64,000 nucleotides of DNA from Paraburkholderia phytofirmans OLGA172 (lineage in GTDB: Bacteria; Pseudomonadota; Gammaproteobacteria; Burkholderiales; Burkholderiaceae), in assembly GCF_001634365.1 (NCBI RefSeq), contig NZ_CP014579.1, positions 2,604,001-2,668,000 on the forward strand. The letters run 5' to 3'. This document shows, piece after piece, positions 29,201 to 36,830 of the stretch (its first letter is position 1; each line of letters opens with the position of its first letter). Under the pieces are notes generated by a model. The model did not search any database, had not been told where the DNA came from, and was given only the letters and a program-made list of their open reading frames with translations. A program made the position numbers and the translations under genes.

Positions 29201-29688
29201 TCCATACGGATCAGGTAGCGGATCTCGCGTTGCAGCCGCTGATTCAGTCCGACGAGGAAGTCGGCGGTGCCCATCGGCGTGCGGTCGATACTCGCAACGA
29301 ACTCGGCAAAGCGCGGCGTCATTGAGCGTTTGACGCGGTACGGCGCAAGTTCCAGCGCAAGGCCGGGCGCATACTCGAACGGAAACTGTTCGGCCGACGG
29401 TTCGAGAAAGAAGTCGAACGGGTTATAGACCGCCATCTCGGCGACCAGATCCACGGTCACCTTGAATTCGCGCGTCTTCTCGGGAAACACCAGACGCGCC
29501 TGATAATTGGCGAACGCGTCCTGCTGCCAGTTGATGAAGTTTTCGGCCGGTTCGACCCGCATCGAATAAGACAGAATCGGGGTCCGGCAATGCGGCGCAG
29601 GCCTGAGACGCACGACCTGGGGTGACAGCGCAACCAGCCTGTCGTAACGGTAATGTGTGACGTGATTCAACGCGACGCGTATGGACAC
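26206..29688 (-). CDS. Large transglutaminase-like protein with C-terminal DUF2126
   Basis: About 1160 residues from the GTG at 29688, which has AAGGAG six bases upstream; the open frame back to 29859 is rejected. N-terminal transglutaminase unit (1-300) with C180 (AAGSCRDSGW), H229 (FTDLHAWCEVY) and D245 (WIGLDPTSG), a complete triad. The rest is DUF2126 (about 330-1150), with MGGEPTFVS, NTDALGPTKR, GGNHFVLGG and RGFEMPPHARMSL. DUF2126 looks like a catalytic domain distantly tied to the ATP-grasp or glutamine-synthetase-like ligases in Iyer and Aravind's scheme. 46 bases separate it from the ATP-grasp gene; it leads the operon. Confidence 0.9.
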   Translation of the reverse strand: MSIRVALNHVTHYRYDRLVALSPQVVRLRPAPHCRTPILSYSMRVEPAENFINWQQDAFANYQARLVFPEKTREFKVTVDLVAEMAVYNPFDFFLEPSAEQFPFEYAPGLALELAPYRVKRSMTPRFAEFVASIDRTPMGTADFLVGLNQRLQREIRYLIRMEPGVQTPEETLVSAAGSCRDSGWLLVETLRQLGLAARFVSGYLLQLAPDVKSIDGPSGTEVDFTDLHAWCEVYLPGAGWIGLDPTSGLLAGEGHIPVACTPEPGSAAPISGAVDESEVEFEHTMSIERVVETPRVTKPFSEAVWNDVLKMGAQVDQRLTEMDVRLTMGGEPTFVSVRDRDAAEWNTDALGPTKRGYAVALMDKLRSRYGANGFLHIGQGKWYPGEQLPRWAMSLYWRADGEPCWHDPTLFADEREPGTYTAGDAQRFLSHLATKLSLDTDCIQPGFEDVWYYLWRERRLPVNVDPLDARLDDELERVRLRRVFDAGLGGATGYVLPLARERDVPNEAPKWVSGRWFFRDKRMFLIPGDSPMGYRLPLDSLPWVSKTDYPYQHAHDPFAPPVPLRPAAQLRMQYDGDGESRRTMSTTDARHAAALSSSAADLLSGMAGSGVLAFAPQPGDEQAPARGQSSKETLRTAICVEARDPKRAAGPKAETQAFGSGRSLLHVFMPPLTELDDYLDLLAAIEATAAELRMQVVLEGYPPPRDPRLNVLQVTPDPGVIEVNIHPASSWAQLVDNTEYLYQSAAESYLSSEKFMTDGRHTGTGGGNHFVLGGATPADSPFLRRPDLLASLIAYWHNHPSLSYLFSGLFIGPTSQAPRVDEARNDQVYELEVAFRELQRQIDLLGGRESANLPAWMIDRSLRNILIDVTGNTHRAEFCIDKLYSPDGPTGRLGLLELRGFEMPPHARMSLVQQLLLRALVARFWHAPYTQRLTRWGTELHDRFLLGTFAKLDFDDVLGELNQAGFAFESSWFAPHFEFRFPLVGATTVNGVSLTIRSALEPWHVMGEEGSPGGTVRYVDSSVERLEVRALGLNDNRHVVTVNGVPVPLQPTGRVSEYVAGVRFRAWSQPSALHPTIGVDAPLTFDLVDTWTGRSVGGCQYHVAHPGGRNYQTFPVNAYEAESRRRARFFASGHTPGLLAVDMPQRSLEFPFTLDLRYW

Positions 29689-30011
29689 ACCGGACTCCTT
29701 GACAAAGGATGGCAGCCCGCCAAAAAAGCAAGCTTCATGCCGTTTATAGAACAAGCGCGAAAAACCGCGTGAACTGCCCGACCCGCCCGGATTACCGCCT
29801 GTTGCGAAGTTTGCCGCGTCTGCCGGCCGTCCGGTCGATCGATCAGCACGCCTTTCCACCGCCGTTTCGGCTGCCGCGCACCAAGGCGGCGCAGCGCCGA
29901 TGCACGATCATGTACGTAATGTGCGTTAAACCAGTGACGTCTGGCAAATGCGGCATGAAGATTGCGCGTCAGCTTCGCCCCATGACTGCCCCCACCACCC
30001 GGGTTCGATCG
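29689..30011. other. Divergent promoter region
   Basis: 323 bases between the DUF2126 and zinc metallopeptidase genes. No gene seen. It should hold the promoters for both transcripts. Confidence 0.6.
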
Positions 30012-31115
30012 ATGAAAACCTTCCACTGCAATCGTTGCGCGCACCTTGTGTTCTACGAGAACGTTCGATGTGAACGGTGCGAGTCATTGCTCGGATATGT
30101 GCCCGAACTGGCCGAAATCAGCGCCTTCGAAGAAGCCGATAAAGGGCTCTGGCGCAGTCTGCATCCACGTGCCGAGGGCGCGCTGTTCCGGCAGTGCCAC
30201 AACTACGCGGTCGAAAACGTCTGCAACTGGATGATCCCCGCCGACTCGCCCGACACGCTGTGCCGCGCCTGCCAGCTTACGCGCACGATTCCGAATCTGA
30301 GCATGCCTGACAACCGGCTCTACTGGTACCGGCTGGAGACGGCGAAGCGGCGTCTGCTGTACACGCTGGCCGCGCTCGGCCTCGACGTGCCGTCACGCCA
30401 GGCCGATCCCGAATCCGGCCTGGCCTTCGAATTCCTCGAGGACGGCGGCGACGGTTCATCGGTCATGACCGGCCACGATAACGGCCTCATCACGCTGAAC
30501 ATCGCCGAAGCCGAAGACGCCTACCGCGAAAAGGTGCGCAGCGCGATGGGCGAGCCCTACCGCACACTGCTCGGCCACTTCCGCCACGAGACGGGCCATT
30601 ACTACTTCAACCAGTTGGTGGCGAACAACCGGCGCTGGCTCGGGCCCTACCGCAAGCTGTTCGGCGACGAGCGCGCGGACTACGGCGAGGCGCTGACGGC
30701 ATACTACCGCGACGGGGCACCGAAGGACTGGCAGGCCTCGACGATCAGCGCCTATGCGACGATGCATCCCTGGGAGGATTGGGCTGAGACGTGGGCGCAC
30801 TACATGCTGATCGTCGACGTGCTGGATACAGCGACCTCGTACGGCCTCGCCTTGTTGCCCGACGACCCGAGCGAGCCGACGCTGACCGACCGCACACCCG
30901 TGGAAGACGCGAGCTTCGAGAATCTGATGAAGCGCTGGTTTCCGCTCACGTATGCGTTGAACAGCCTGAACCGCAGTCTCGGCATGCCCGACGGCTATCC
31001 GTTCACGCTAGCCTCGCCGGTGGTGGACAAGCTGCGGTTCGTGCATCGGGTGATTGCGGCGGCTGCCGATAAAACACAGCTCTGCGAACCCACAAAAAAG
31101 CCCGCTGCCGAATAA
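30012..31115 (+). CDS. Zinc-ribbon metallopeptidase-like protein
   Basis: 367 residues from the ATG at 30012; the open frame back to 29709 has no family features. N-terminal zinc ribbon with C6, C9, C20 and C23 (CNRC, CERC). A gluzincin-like motif HETGH is at residues 192-196 (GHFRHETGHYYF), with candidate third ligand or partner acid residues in EDWAETWAHYM. It belongs to the putative zinc-binding metallopeptidase family of proteobacteria. Diverges from the transglutaminase/ATP-grasp operon, a common neighbour in Burkholderiales. Cytoplasmic because there is no signal peptide. Substrate unknown; it may process products of the ligase cluster. Confidence 0.85.
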   Translation: MKTFHCNRCAHLVFYENVRCERCESLLGYVPELAEISAFEEADKGLWRSLHPRAEGALFRQCHNYAVENVCNWMIPADSPDTLCRACQLTRTIPNLSMPDNRLYWYRLETAKRRLLYTLAALGLDVPSRQADPESGLAFEFLEDGGDGSSVMTGHDNGLITLNIAEAEDAYREKVRSAMGEPYRTLLGHFRHETGHYYFNQLVANNRRWLGPYRKLFGDERADYGEALTAYYRDGAPKDWQASTISAYATMHPWEDWAETWAHYMLIVDVLDTATSYGLALLPDDPSEPTLTDRTPVEDASFENLMKRWFPLTYALNSLNRSLGMPDGYPFTLASPVVDKLRFVHRVIAAAADKTQLCEPTKKPAAE

Positions 31116-31130
31116 ACCGGCAGCGGGCTT
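31098..31130 (-). terminator. Terminator between convergent genes
   Basis: AGCCCGCTGCCG pairs with CGGCAGCGGGCT around AATAAAC. On the minus strand the stem is followed by CTTTTTTG, so it serves the DUF3443 transcript. The stop codon of the plus-strand metallopeptidase lies in its loop. Confidence 0.88.
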
Positions 31131-31160
31131 GCTTCCATCGGAGCCTAACCTGGCTATCGC

Positions 31161-32438
31161 TCAATACGCGACATAAGGCCCCGTACCGCCGGGCGTCGCC
31201 TGCTGCTCGACGGCGGCGTATACGTTACGGCCGTAGAAGAACGGCAGGCCCCAGTCAAAAATCGACGACGTCACAAAGGCCGGTCCCGCCAGCAACGGCA
31301 ACGCCGCATCGCCGCTGTACGTCTGCGCAATCGTGTTGGCATTGCCAACGGTGAAGTTCACCGTGCTCGTCGTACCGTTCGCGCCCTGGATCATTGCACT
31401 CAACGACTGGGCCGACACCGGGCAGTAGTACGCGCTATTGGGGCTCGCGCATACCGGCAACGCACTGGTCTGGAAGAACAGGCCAGTCGAGCCGCTGTCC
31501 AGAATACTGCTCGAATACGTCGTGCCGTTCTGCACCGTGGTAAAGGTGCCATTCGACGGACTCACGCCGATCACCTGCGCGCTGCCTAGCGAATTGTTGC
31601 TCTGCGTGCCGATGCCGAACACCAGTTGCCCGCTGACCGACTGCGCGCCGCCCGACACCGTTGGCAGGCTCAGCATCGAACCGTTGTTGTCGGTAGCGAA
31701 GTACGGAATCGGATTGGCGACCTGCAGCGCCTCGGCGAGCGGAATCGACGTGCATGCCGTGCCGCTGCACCCGTAATACGTGCCGGCCACCGCCTTCTGC
31801 ACACAGTTCGCGCCGCAGTCGTGCTTGAACACGCCGATGCCCAGAATGCCATTGGCCTGCAACGTGCCCGGCGTGTTGCGCGACGCGCCAAGGCTCGCGC
31901 AATCGGACGGCAGCGAAGCGTAGTTCGGGTCGATCACCTGAACCGGCAGCGAGGCCGCTTTTTCACCGGCGATCTGCACGTCGGCAAGCTTCACCGAACC
32001 CCACGTGTAGCCGTCGAAGAACTGCATGCATTCGGCAACCAGATTGCCCGAGCCGTCCTTCTGTTGCGGCAGCGCCATCGACGCGGGCAATTGCGAGGCG
32101 AACACACGCACGCCCCACGAACCGGTATCCACCAGGATGTGATCGATGGTTTGGCACTGGCTGGTGCCGGGCGCGCAAATCGTGATGCTGACGAACGGCA
32201 TGTTCGGCACGTTGCTCACACCGGAGTCGACTGTCACGCGCACTGCGTTGGCAGCCACCACTTGCGGCGAAGGCGACGTATTGGTGACGGTGGGACCGGC
32301 CGAAACGCTCGTCGAGTTGCTGGAATTCGCGGAGGAGCCGGAACCGCTGGAACCGCCGCCCCCGCCGCCGCAGGCGCTGACGAGCACCGCGAGCAGCGCC
32401 GCCCCCAACAAGGTAACGAACGAAGACGTATGACGCAT
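31161..32438 (-). CDS. DUF3443 lipoprotein with pepsin-like DTG/DSG motifs
   Basis: 425 residues. GGAGCGGATC precedes the ATG at 32438. A lipoprotein signal (MRHTSSFVTLLGAALLAVLVSAC) is followed by a Gly/Ser linker. Two aspartate motifs lie 210 residues apart: HILVDTGSWGVRVF (D104) and SSILDSGSTGLFF (D314). ANGILGIGVF (about 195-204) matches the hydrophobic-Gly step that follows in pepsin-fold proteins. Cysteines are frequent, so disulfides are likely. DUF3443 is annotated as unknown; an aspartic-protease fold is my inference. Encoded with the DUF2844 gene directly upstream (11 bases). Confidence 0.85.
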   Translation of the reverse strand: MRHTSSFVTLLGAALLAVLVSACGGGGGGSSGSGSSANSSNSTSVSAGPTVTNTSPSPQVVAANAVRVTVDSGVSNVPNMPFVSITICAPGTSQCQTIDHILVDTGSWGVRVFASQLPASMALPQQKDGSGNLVAECMQFFDGYTWGSVKLADVQIAGEKAASLPVQVIDPNYASLPSDCASLGASRNTPGTLQANGILGIGVFKHDCGANCVQKAVAGTYYGCSGTACTSIPLAEALQVANPIPYFATDNNGSMLSLPTVSGGAQSVSGQLVFGIGTQSNNSLGSAQVIGVSPSNGTFTTVQNGTTYSSSILDSGSTGLFFQTSALPVCASPNSAYYCPVSAQSLSAMIQGANGTTSTVNFTVGNANTIAQTYSGDAALPLLAGPAFVTSSIFDWGLPFFYGRNVYAAVEQQATPGGTGPYVAY

Positions 32439-32449
32439 GATCCGCTCCG

Positions 32450-32908
32450 TTATTGAATGATGCCGACATCGACGCCCGCGGGCACCGCTTGCGGCAGATA
32501 GGCATGGCCGGCAAACGCGCGCAGATGCCCGCCGGAGAATACGACCAGATCGTTGTTGGACACCGCCAGCGGCGTGCCACGGCGCGTCGCGGTAGCGGCG
32601 ACGTATTGGTCGAACGACGTGCCCAGCATGGATTTCAGATCCGGCAGCGTCGGGCCTTGCCACGCGACACCGAAGACGATGCCGTTGGGCGCGACGTACT
32701 CGCGCACCAGCGTGCCGGACGGCATCGTAATCAGGTGTACCGAATACGCGCTTTGCGTAGTGGACGTGTGAGCCACTGCGTGAAGGCGCGTCAGATCGCT
32801 GTCGACAGTGTTGGCGTTCTGGCCGAGCGTGGCATGCGCGGCAAACGACAGCGCGCAACTGGCCCCTAGCATTGCGCGAGCAATGCTTGTAGAGAGCATC
32901 GGTTTCAA
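32450..32908 (-). CDS. DUF2844 secreted protein
   Basis: 152 residues. A TTG at 32908 is placed six bases after AAGGA; the ATG three codons later is too distant from it for ideal spacing but gives the same protein less three residues. Signal peptide ARAMLGASCALSFAAHA-TLG. The mature part is a small beta-rich domain (YSVHLITMPSGTLVREYVAPNGIVFGVAWQGPTLPDL) characteristic of DUF2844. First gene of a two-gene unit with DUF3443; the pairing recurs in Burkholderia genomes and suggests they act together in the envelope. Function unknown. Confidence 0.85.
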   Translation of the reverse strand: MKPMLSTSIARAMLGASCALSFAAHATLGQNANTVDSDLTRLHAVAHTSTTQSAYSVHLITMPSGTLVREYVAPNGIVFGVAWQGPTLPDLKSMLGTSFDQYVAATATRRGTPLAVSNNDLVVFSGGHLRAFAGHAYLPQAVPAGVDVGIIQ

Positions 32909-33392
32909 AAGATTTCCTTCGCGGTGAAACGCTCGTGACCGGCGCGTAGGCCGATCACGAACGGGAATTCAGGTGGGCACTCCAGACCGGCGGTGCCGGT
33001 ATTGCATTCACACCGGTTGGGTTGTGTGAATGCGTCTACGGAGTGGCGGCGCGAAACTTTAGCCATCGCGAAGGGGCATGGCAATCGTTTGCGGGCCGAT
33101 TTAAACCCAATGCGGGTGCTGTGCCGTTCGAATCCGTTTGATATTTGAGGACAGGATCACCAAGGGACGGCGCTTCGACGCAGATTTTTCCGATATGGCC
33201 TGTTTAAAGCGAACACACACATGAAATAACGGGGCCACAGCAGAAAAATATCAATGCGTGCGGCATGTGGCAGTCAATGTAAGCGCACGCTGAATAACTC
33301 GTGTGCATGGGCCTATTTCTTCTGATTATTGCGGCGCGGCCAGACTGCTTTTGTGTGAAGATAAAATCACGCGATGAGCACGATTCGAGGCG
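32909..33392. other. AT-rich intergenic region
   Basis: No gene seen. More AT-rich than neighbouring DNA, with the upstream promoter of the DUF2844 gene at its left end. The phasin terminator begins at its right end. Confidence 0.5.
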
Positions 33393-33432
33393 AAAAAAAA
33401 TGCCGCGGATAACTTGGTCGTCATCCGCGGCA
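33393..33432 (-). terminator. Terminator of the phasin gene
   Basis: On the minus strand TGCCGCGGAT and ATCCGCGGCA form a stem, followed by TTTTTTTT. It is 100 bases past the phasin stop. Confidence 0.88.
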
Positions 33433-33532
33433 CCGGGTGTTTCGTCCCAACTTTCCTGCTAATTCATTGCGACTTCTGCGAGCCGCGCCAAATCCGGATT
33501 CTCGATCGAGCGATTCGACGCGGTTGCGTCCA

Positions 33533-33958
33533 TTACTTTTTCTGCTGCTGCAAGAGCGATTTGAGCTCCTGCACATTTTCTTCTACGCGTTTTGCGATCA
33601 CCGCGTACGACTCAGCCTGCGTTTGATATGCGGCTTGCGCCAACTGCTGCATATCCGCTAGCGACTTATGCAGGCTTTGCTGAATCAGTTCGGCGGCCTT
33701 CGCTGGAGGCGCGGCGCCGCCGGCCGACAACTGCCCCGTGAGCGACTGCAATTCGCCCAGCGTGGTGCGCAGCATCTCGGTTTGTTTTTGCGCGAGCGAC
33801 TGCATGCCCTGGAATGCCGTCTGATTCGCCTGAGCCAGTGCTTCCATGTCCTTGCGTCGCGCTTCCATGATGGCGGGCACGTCGAAGCCGGGAAGCTTGA
33901 ACTGCTCCAGCATTTTGGTGAAATCGCCAAACGGATTGGCGGCGTCAGGTCGGTCCAT
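33533..33958 (-). CDS. Phasin family protein
   Basis: 141 residues, almost entirely helical with no signal peptide. AAGGAGG seven bases before the ATG. The opening NPFGDFTKMLEQFKLPGFDVPAIMEARRKDMEALAQANQTAFQGMQSLAQKQTEM is the phasin signature, then amphipathic helices and a KSLLQQQKK end. Phasins coat polyhydroxybutyrate granules and control their size. Monocistronic with its own terminator. The exact granule partner cannot be told; PhaM-like factors also share this pattern. Confidence 0.9.
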   Translation of the reverse strand: MDRPDAANPFGDFTKMLEQFKLPGFDVPAIMEARRKDMEALAQANQTAFQGMQSLAQKQTEMLRTTLGELQSLTGQLSAGGAAPPAKAAELIQQSLHKSLADMQQLAQAAYQTQAESYAVIAKRVEENVQELKSLLQQQKK

Positions 33959-34304
33959 GCGAAATCCTCCTTAACGATTGAATACTCGCCCGCGGTGCAT
34001 CGCCGCAATGGGTTTCTCCGACAGATGCACCCGTGGCGTCGTGTGCGCCGCACCGCCCGCAAAGGCTTGCTGCATCTGGGGTCGGACGGCACATTGCTGC
34101 AATCATGCGCTATCCGCCAACATTGCGCCAGCGGGCACACCCTGGCGCACGATGCAAAATCAACTGGAAACGTTTCCGCAAAAAAACAGCGCGGCCGTTC
34201 GGTGCGCTACGTTCGCTTTCGTACATAGCAGCCTGTCTGGCCACTTTTCATCTTCCCTCAGTTGATTAGGATGAGAGCACCGCATCGCTAGTGCCTGGTG
34301 AATA
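33959..34304. other. Intergenic region upstream of the phasin gene
   Basis: No gene seen. It contains the phasin promoter at the left and the upstream region of a short membrane-peptide frame at the right. Confidence 0.5.
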
Positions 34305-34388
34305 ATGCGCTATCCGCTGAATATGGCCGTCGCCGCCGCGCTACTCGTCTTCGTTCTTTTCTGCATCATCAAGCTCGCCTTGGTCTGA
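34305..34388 (+). CDS. Candidate 27-residue membrane peptide
   Basis: Short frame from the ATG at 34305 to TGA. It encodes a basic N-terminus (MRYPLN), a single hydrophobic helix (AVAAALLVFVLFCIIKLALV) and stops. Such one-helix peptides are often missed. There is only a weak ribosome site (GGTGAATA), so expression is unproven. Confidence 0.4.
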   Translation: MRYPLNMAVAAALLVFVLFCIIKLALV

Positions 34389-34657
34389 TGCGCTCACCGT
34401 CGCTTTCATCCCACGCCGAACCACGCCCCGCGACTGCATGTTTCGCCGTGACATAGCGCGAAATAATTGTTGAATGGAGTTTGGGAAGTGACTCACCCAT
34501 ACTTCGTTTCGCTGCCGGTGCGTAAGAAAAAAGACGCATGAGATCAAGGGTGTTTTATGTGCGAATGCGATCCCGATGATCAACGATCCCACGGTTGCCC
34601 GATCATCGGAATGTGCATTCGACCATCACGGCACCGCGTGCCGACGACAGGATGAAC

Positions 34658-35428
34658 ATGTTGACTTCAGTGAGTTTCCTCAAAAAGAATGCCGCTCGAT
34701 TTGCATGCGTCGCAATGGTCTGCTGCGGCACGCTCCTGACCGGCTGCGCCGGCGGCAGCATCAACAACGCGACCCAGAGCAGCGCAGAGCCGCAAGTGCG
34801 CCCGGACAACATTTATGTCTACACCTTCGACAGCAATCCGGATCAGGTGAAACTGGACAACGGCGGCATGCTGCAGAAATTGAAATCGCACCTCGACGGC
34901 TCGTCCGCCGCCGATAAGCAATCAGCCGATGCGATCGCCGTACGTGAGCAGGTCGCCAACGAAATCGTGCATCAATTGCAATCGATGGGGTTGCGCGCAA
35001 TTCGCTCCGACATCCCCGCCCCCGCCGATCAGAACGTGCTGCTCGTGCAAGGCCGCTTCGACACGATCGACGCGGGCAATCGCCGCCGCCGCGTGCTGAT
35101 CGGCCTGGGCGCAGGCAAGAGCGAGGTGAGCAGTTCCGTGCAGATTCTGTACAAACCGGCGGGCGGCACCGCGCGCCTGGTGCAAAGTTTCAATGCCACC
35201 GGCGACAGCGGCAAGGCCCCCGGCATGGCCGAAACAGCCGGCGTGGGCGCAGCAGCCGGGAGCATCGCGACCTCCGCGGCCGTGGGCGGCGGCTTGCACG
35301 CCGTATCCGAAACCAGGAAGGCCGGTGTTTCAGCGGATGCGAAGCGTCTCGCCGACGCGGTGGCGAAACAGGTGGCGCAGATCGGCGTAAGCGGGGGCTG
35401 GCTCTCGACGGAGCACATCAAAGGATAA
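34658..35428 (+). CDS. DUF4410-type lipoprotein
   Basis: 256 residues from the ATG at 34658; AGG six bases upstream favours it over the ATG at 34652. Lipobox LLTGC-AGGS after a hydrophobic segment (FACVAMVCCGTLLTGC). The mature domain has conserved-looking VRPDNIYVYTFDSNPDQVKLD, LVQGRFDTIDAGNRRRRVLIGLGAGKSEV and a glycine/alanine-rich stretch (AGVGAAAGSIATSAAVGGGL) that may insert in or contact membrane. DUF4410 lipoproteins have no established role. No operon partner is close on either side. Confidence 0.8.
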   Translation: MLTSVSFLKKNAARFACVAMVCCGTLLTGCAGGSINNATQSSAEPQVRPDNIYVYTFDSNPDQVKLDNGGMLQKLKSHLDGSSAADKQSADAIAVREQVANEIVHQLQSMGLRAIRSDIPAPADQNVLLVQGRFDTIDAGNRRRRVLIGLGAGKSEVSSSVQILYKPAGGTARLVQSFNATGDSGKAPGMAETAGVGAAAGSIATSAAVGGGLHAVSETRKAGVSADAKRLADAVAKQVAQIGVSGGWLSTEHIKG

Positions 35429-35650
35429 GCACCCCGCGGCAGGCTTGATCAGCGTCACTTCGAGCGTCACGCCGCTGCTGCGGCGGCTCGACGTAATCTG
35501 TCCGTCACTTTCCAGCAATATGGCGATGTAATGATGATGCCTCGTAGCCGCCCCAGCGGCTCGAGCACTTGCAGCCGGATGCGCTGCAGTCCGACATCGC
35601 CGGGGCGGGCACTAATTGATTAAAACCTCGCATCGGACCACGATGCCGGG

Positions 35651-36253
35651 TTAGAGCTTCGCGGGACGCCCCGTCTTCACCGTCTCGAGCGACGACACCG
35701 CGGCAAGCAGGCGCTGCGGCGCCGCCGACTCCAGCATCATCAACCCTGCTCGCAACAGCTCGCTCTTCTTGACCGACACGCCGGCGTCGAGGCACTTCTG
35801 CTTGAGAGACGCAATCTTGTCGTAGTCCGATTTCGGCATCGTGAAGCTGTCGCGCACGACTTTTTCTTTCTTCGGCTGCTTGGTTTTTTTTGCTTCAGAT
35901 GCGCTGACCGGCGCGGCTTCCGCAGTTGCGGCACGCTTCGCTTTGGTTGCCTTCCTAGCCGCAGGCACTGCTTCCGTGGTTGCCGAGCGCTTCGCTTTGG
36001 CCGCTTTCTTAACGGCGGGCTTCGAATCCGCAGCTGCCGAGCGCTTCGCTTTGGCTGCTTTCCTAGCGACAGGCTTTGCTTCAACCGTTGCCGAGCGCTT
36101 CGCCTTTTTGGCCGCTTTCTTGACTACAGGCGCCGCTTGCGCCGGCTGTTCCAGCGCGACTGCCGGCTCCGCGCCATTGACCGCGTGCCTGGGCGAGCTC
36201 TTAGGGAAATGGAATGCCTTCTTGGTGTGCTCTTTAGTGACGGGCGCTGCCAT
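35651..36253 (-). CDS. Histone H1-like lysine-rich protein with ribbon-helix-helix-like end
   Basis: 200 residues. Residues 40-125 are four degenerate repeats of about 17 residues rich in K, A and R (KKAAKKAKRSATVEAKP, RKAAKAKRSAAADSKP and similar). The end (about 140-200) reads RDSFTMPKSDYDKIASLKQKCLDAGVSVKKSELLRAGL, resembling the strand-helix-helix of MetJ/Arc-type DNA-binding proteins. GGAG precedes the ATG by six bases. A 26-base near-palindrome is 22 bases upstream, so autoregulation is plausible. Probably nucleoid-associated. Repeats of this type vary in number between strains. Confidence 0.82.
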   Translation of the reverse strand: MAAPVTKEHTKKAFHFPKSSPRHAVNGAEPAVALEQPAQAAPVVKKAAKKAKRSATVEAKPVARKAAKAKRSAAADSKPAVKKAAKAKRSATTEAVPAARKATKAKRAATAEAAPVSASEAKKTKQPKKEKVVRDSFTMPKSDYDKIASLKQKCLDAGVSVKKSELLRAGLMMLESAAPQRLLAAVSSLETVKTGRPAKL

Positions 36254-36275
36254 GTGCTTCTCCGCGTTAATAACT

Positions 36276-36301
36276 GTATAAACAGTATATACCGTTTATA
36301 C
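36276..36301. promoter_or_regulatory. 26-bp near-perfect palindrome upstream of the H1-like gene
   Basis: GTATAAAC, A, GTATATAC, C, GTTTATAC: the outer halves are exact complements, the middle eight bases are self-complementary, and only one symmetric pair mismatches. AT-rich in a GC-rich genome. It overlaps the expected promoter of the H1-like gene and adjoins the IS6 remnant at 36311. Confidence 0.6.
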
Positions 36302-36310
36302 ATGCCCCGA

Positions 36311-36592
36311 AGGCTTTGTCAGGTTGATGATAAGGCGGCGGTAAATGAGGCGATGAAGAAAACGAAAGCGCTGAAATCGCTTTATCACGGTCACCGCTTC
36401 CCTGCGGTCGTCATCAGTTTGGCGGTTCGCTGGTATTTCCGGTTCAACCTGAACCTGCGCGACATTGAGGAGTTGTTGCTCGAGCGTGGTGGCGTGGTCT
36501 CATACGCCCCGAAGGAAGTCCCCTTGTGGGACGAAACGATCCGTTGCCGGTGCGACAAAACCGGCGCTGGATTCGTCGAGAAAGTTATCTGA
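36311..36592 (+). pseudogene. IS6-family transposase remnant carrying an inserted repeat unit
   Basis: From about GGCTTTGT (36311), which resembles an IS6-family end. Coding remnant from the ATG at 36353: SLYHGHRFPAVVISLAVRWYFRFNLNLRDIEELLLERG, then VVSY, nine foreign residues (APKEVPLWD), then ETIRCRCDKTGAGF. Full-length transposases in this family are about 230 residues; this stops after about 80. The foreign nine residues are the dispersed repeat (36507-36530). No catalytic DDE core remains, so it cannot move by itself. Confidence 0.8.
36507..36530 (+). repeat. Dispersed 24-bp repeat, locus 3 (single unit in transposase remnant)
   Basis: CCCCGAAGGAAGTCCCC then TTGTGGG. Flanked on both sides by ACG (36504-36506 and 36531-36533), consistent with a 3-bp target duplication. 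Removing unit plus one ACG restores the expected transposase frame. Confidence 0.85.
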
Positions 36593-36830
36593 TAAGGATA
36601 ACTACGCTTGCTCTCTACACAGATAGCCTACGCACGCCAACTTGACAAAGCACCGCGCATGCGTTTCGGCTAGTCATAAACGGAACTAAATGCGCAACCT
36701 TGGTTGCGAACTGGACGCCAGCGCCAACGGCGCGTGGCTTTAGCAAGAACATCAATCGGTGCGTATTTGAGCTGGAACCCGCGGGTCTCGCGCCGGCGCA
36801 GGGCAGCTCAAAGTGAATGAAGACCTGCCT

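Noticed and set aside
35330..35518. Minus-strand 62-residue frame after the lipoprotein gene
   Set aside because: Overlaps the lipoprotein gene on the opposite strand and shows no family pattern.
36276..36301. LexA box
   Set aside because: CTGT and ACAG are only four bases apart, where LexA sites have eight; the wider symmetric site fits another protein.
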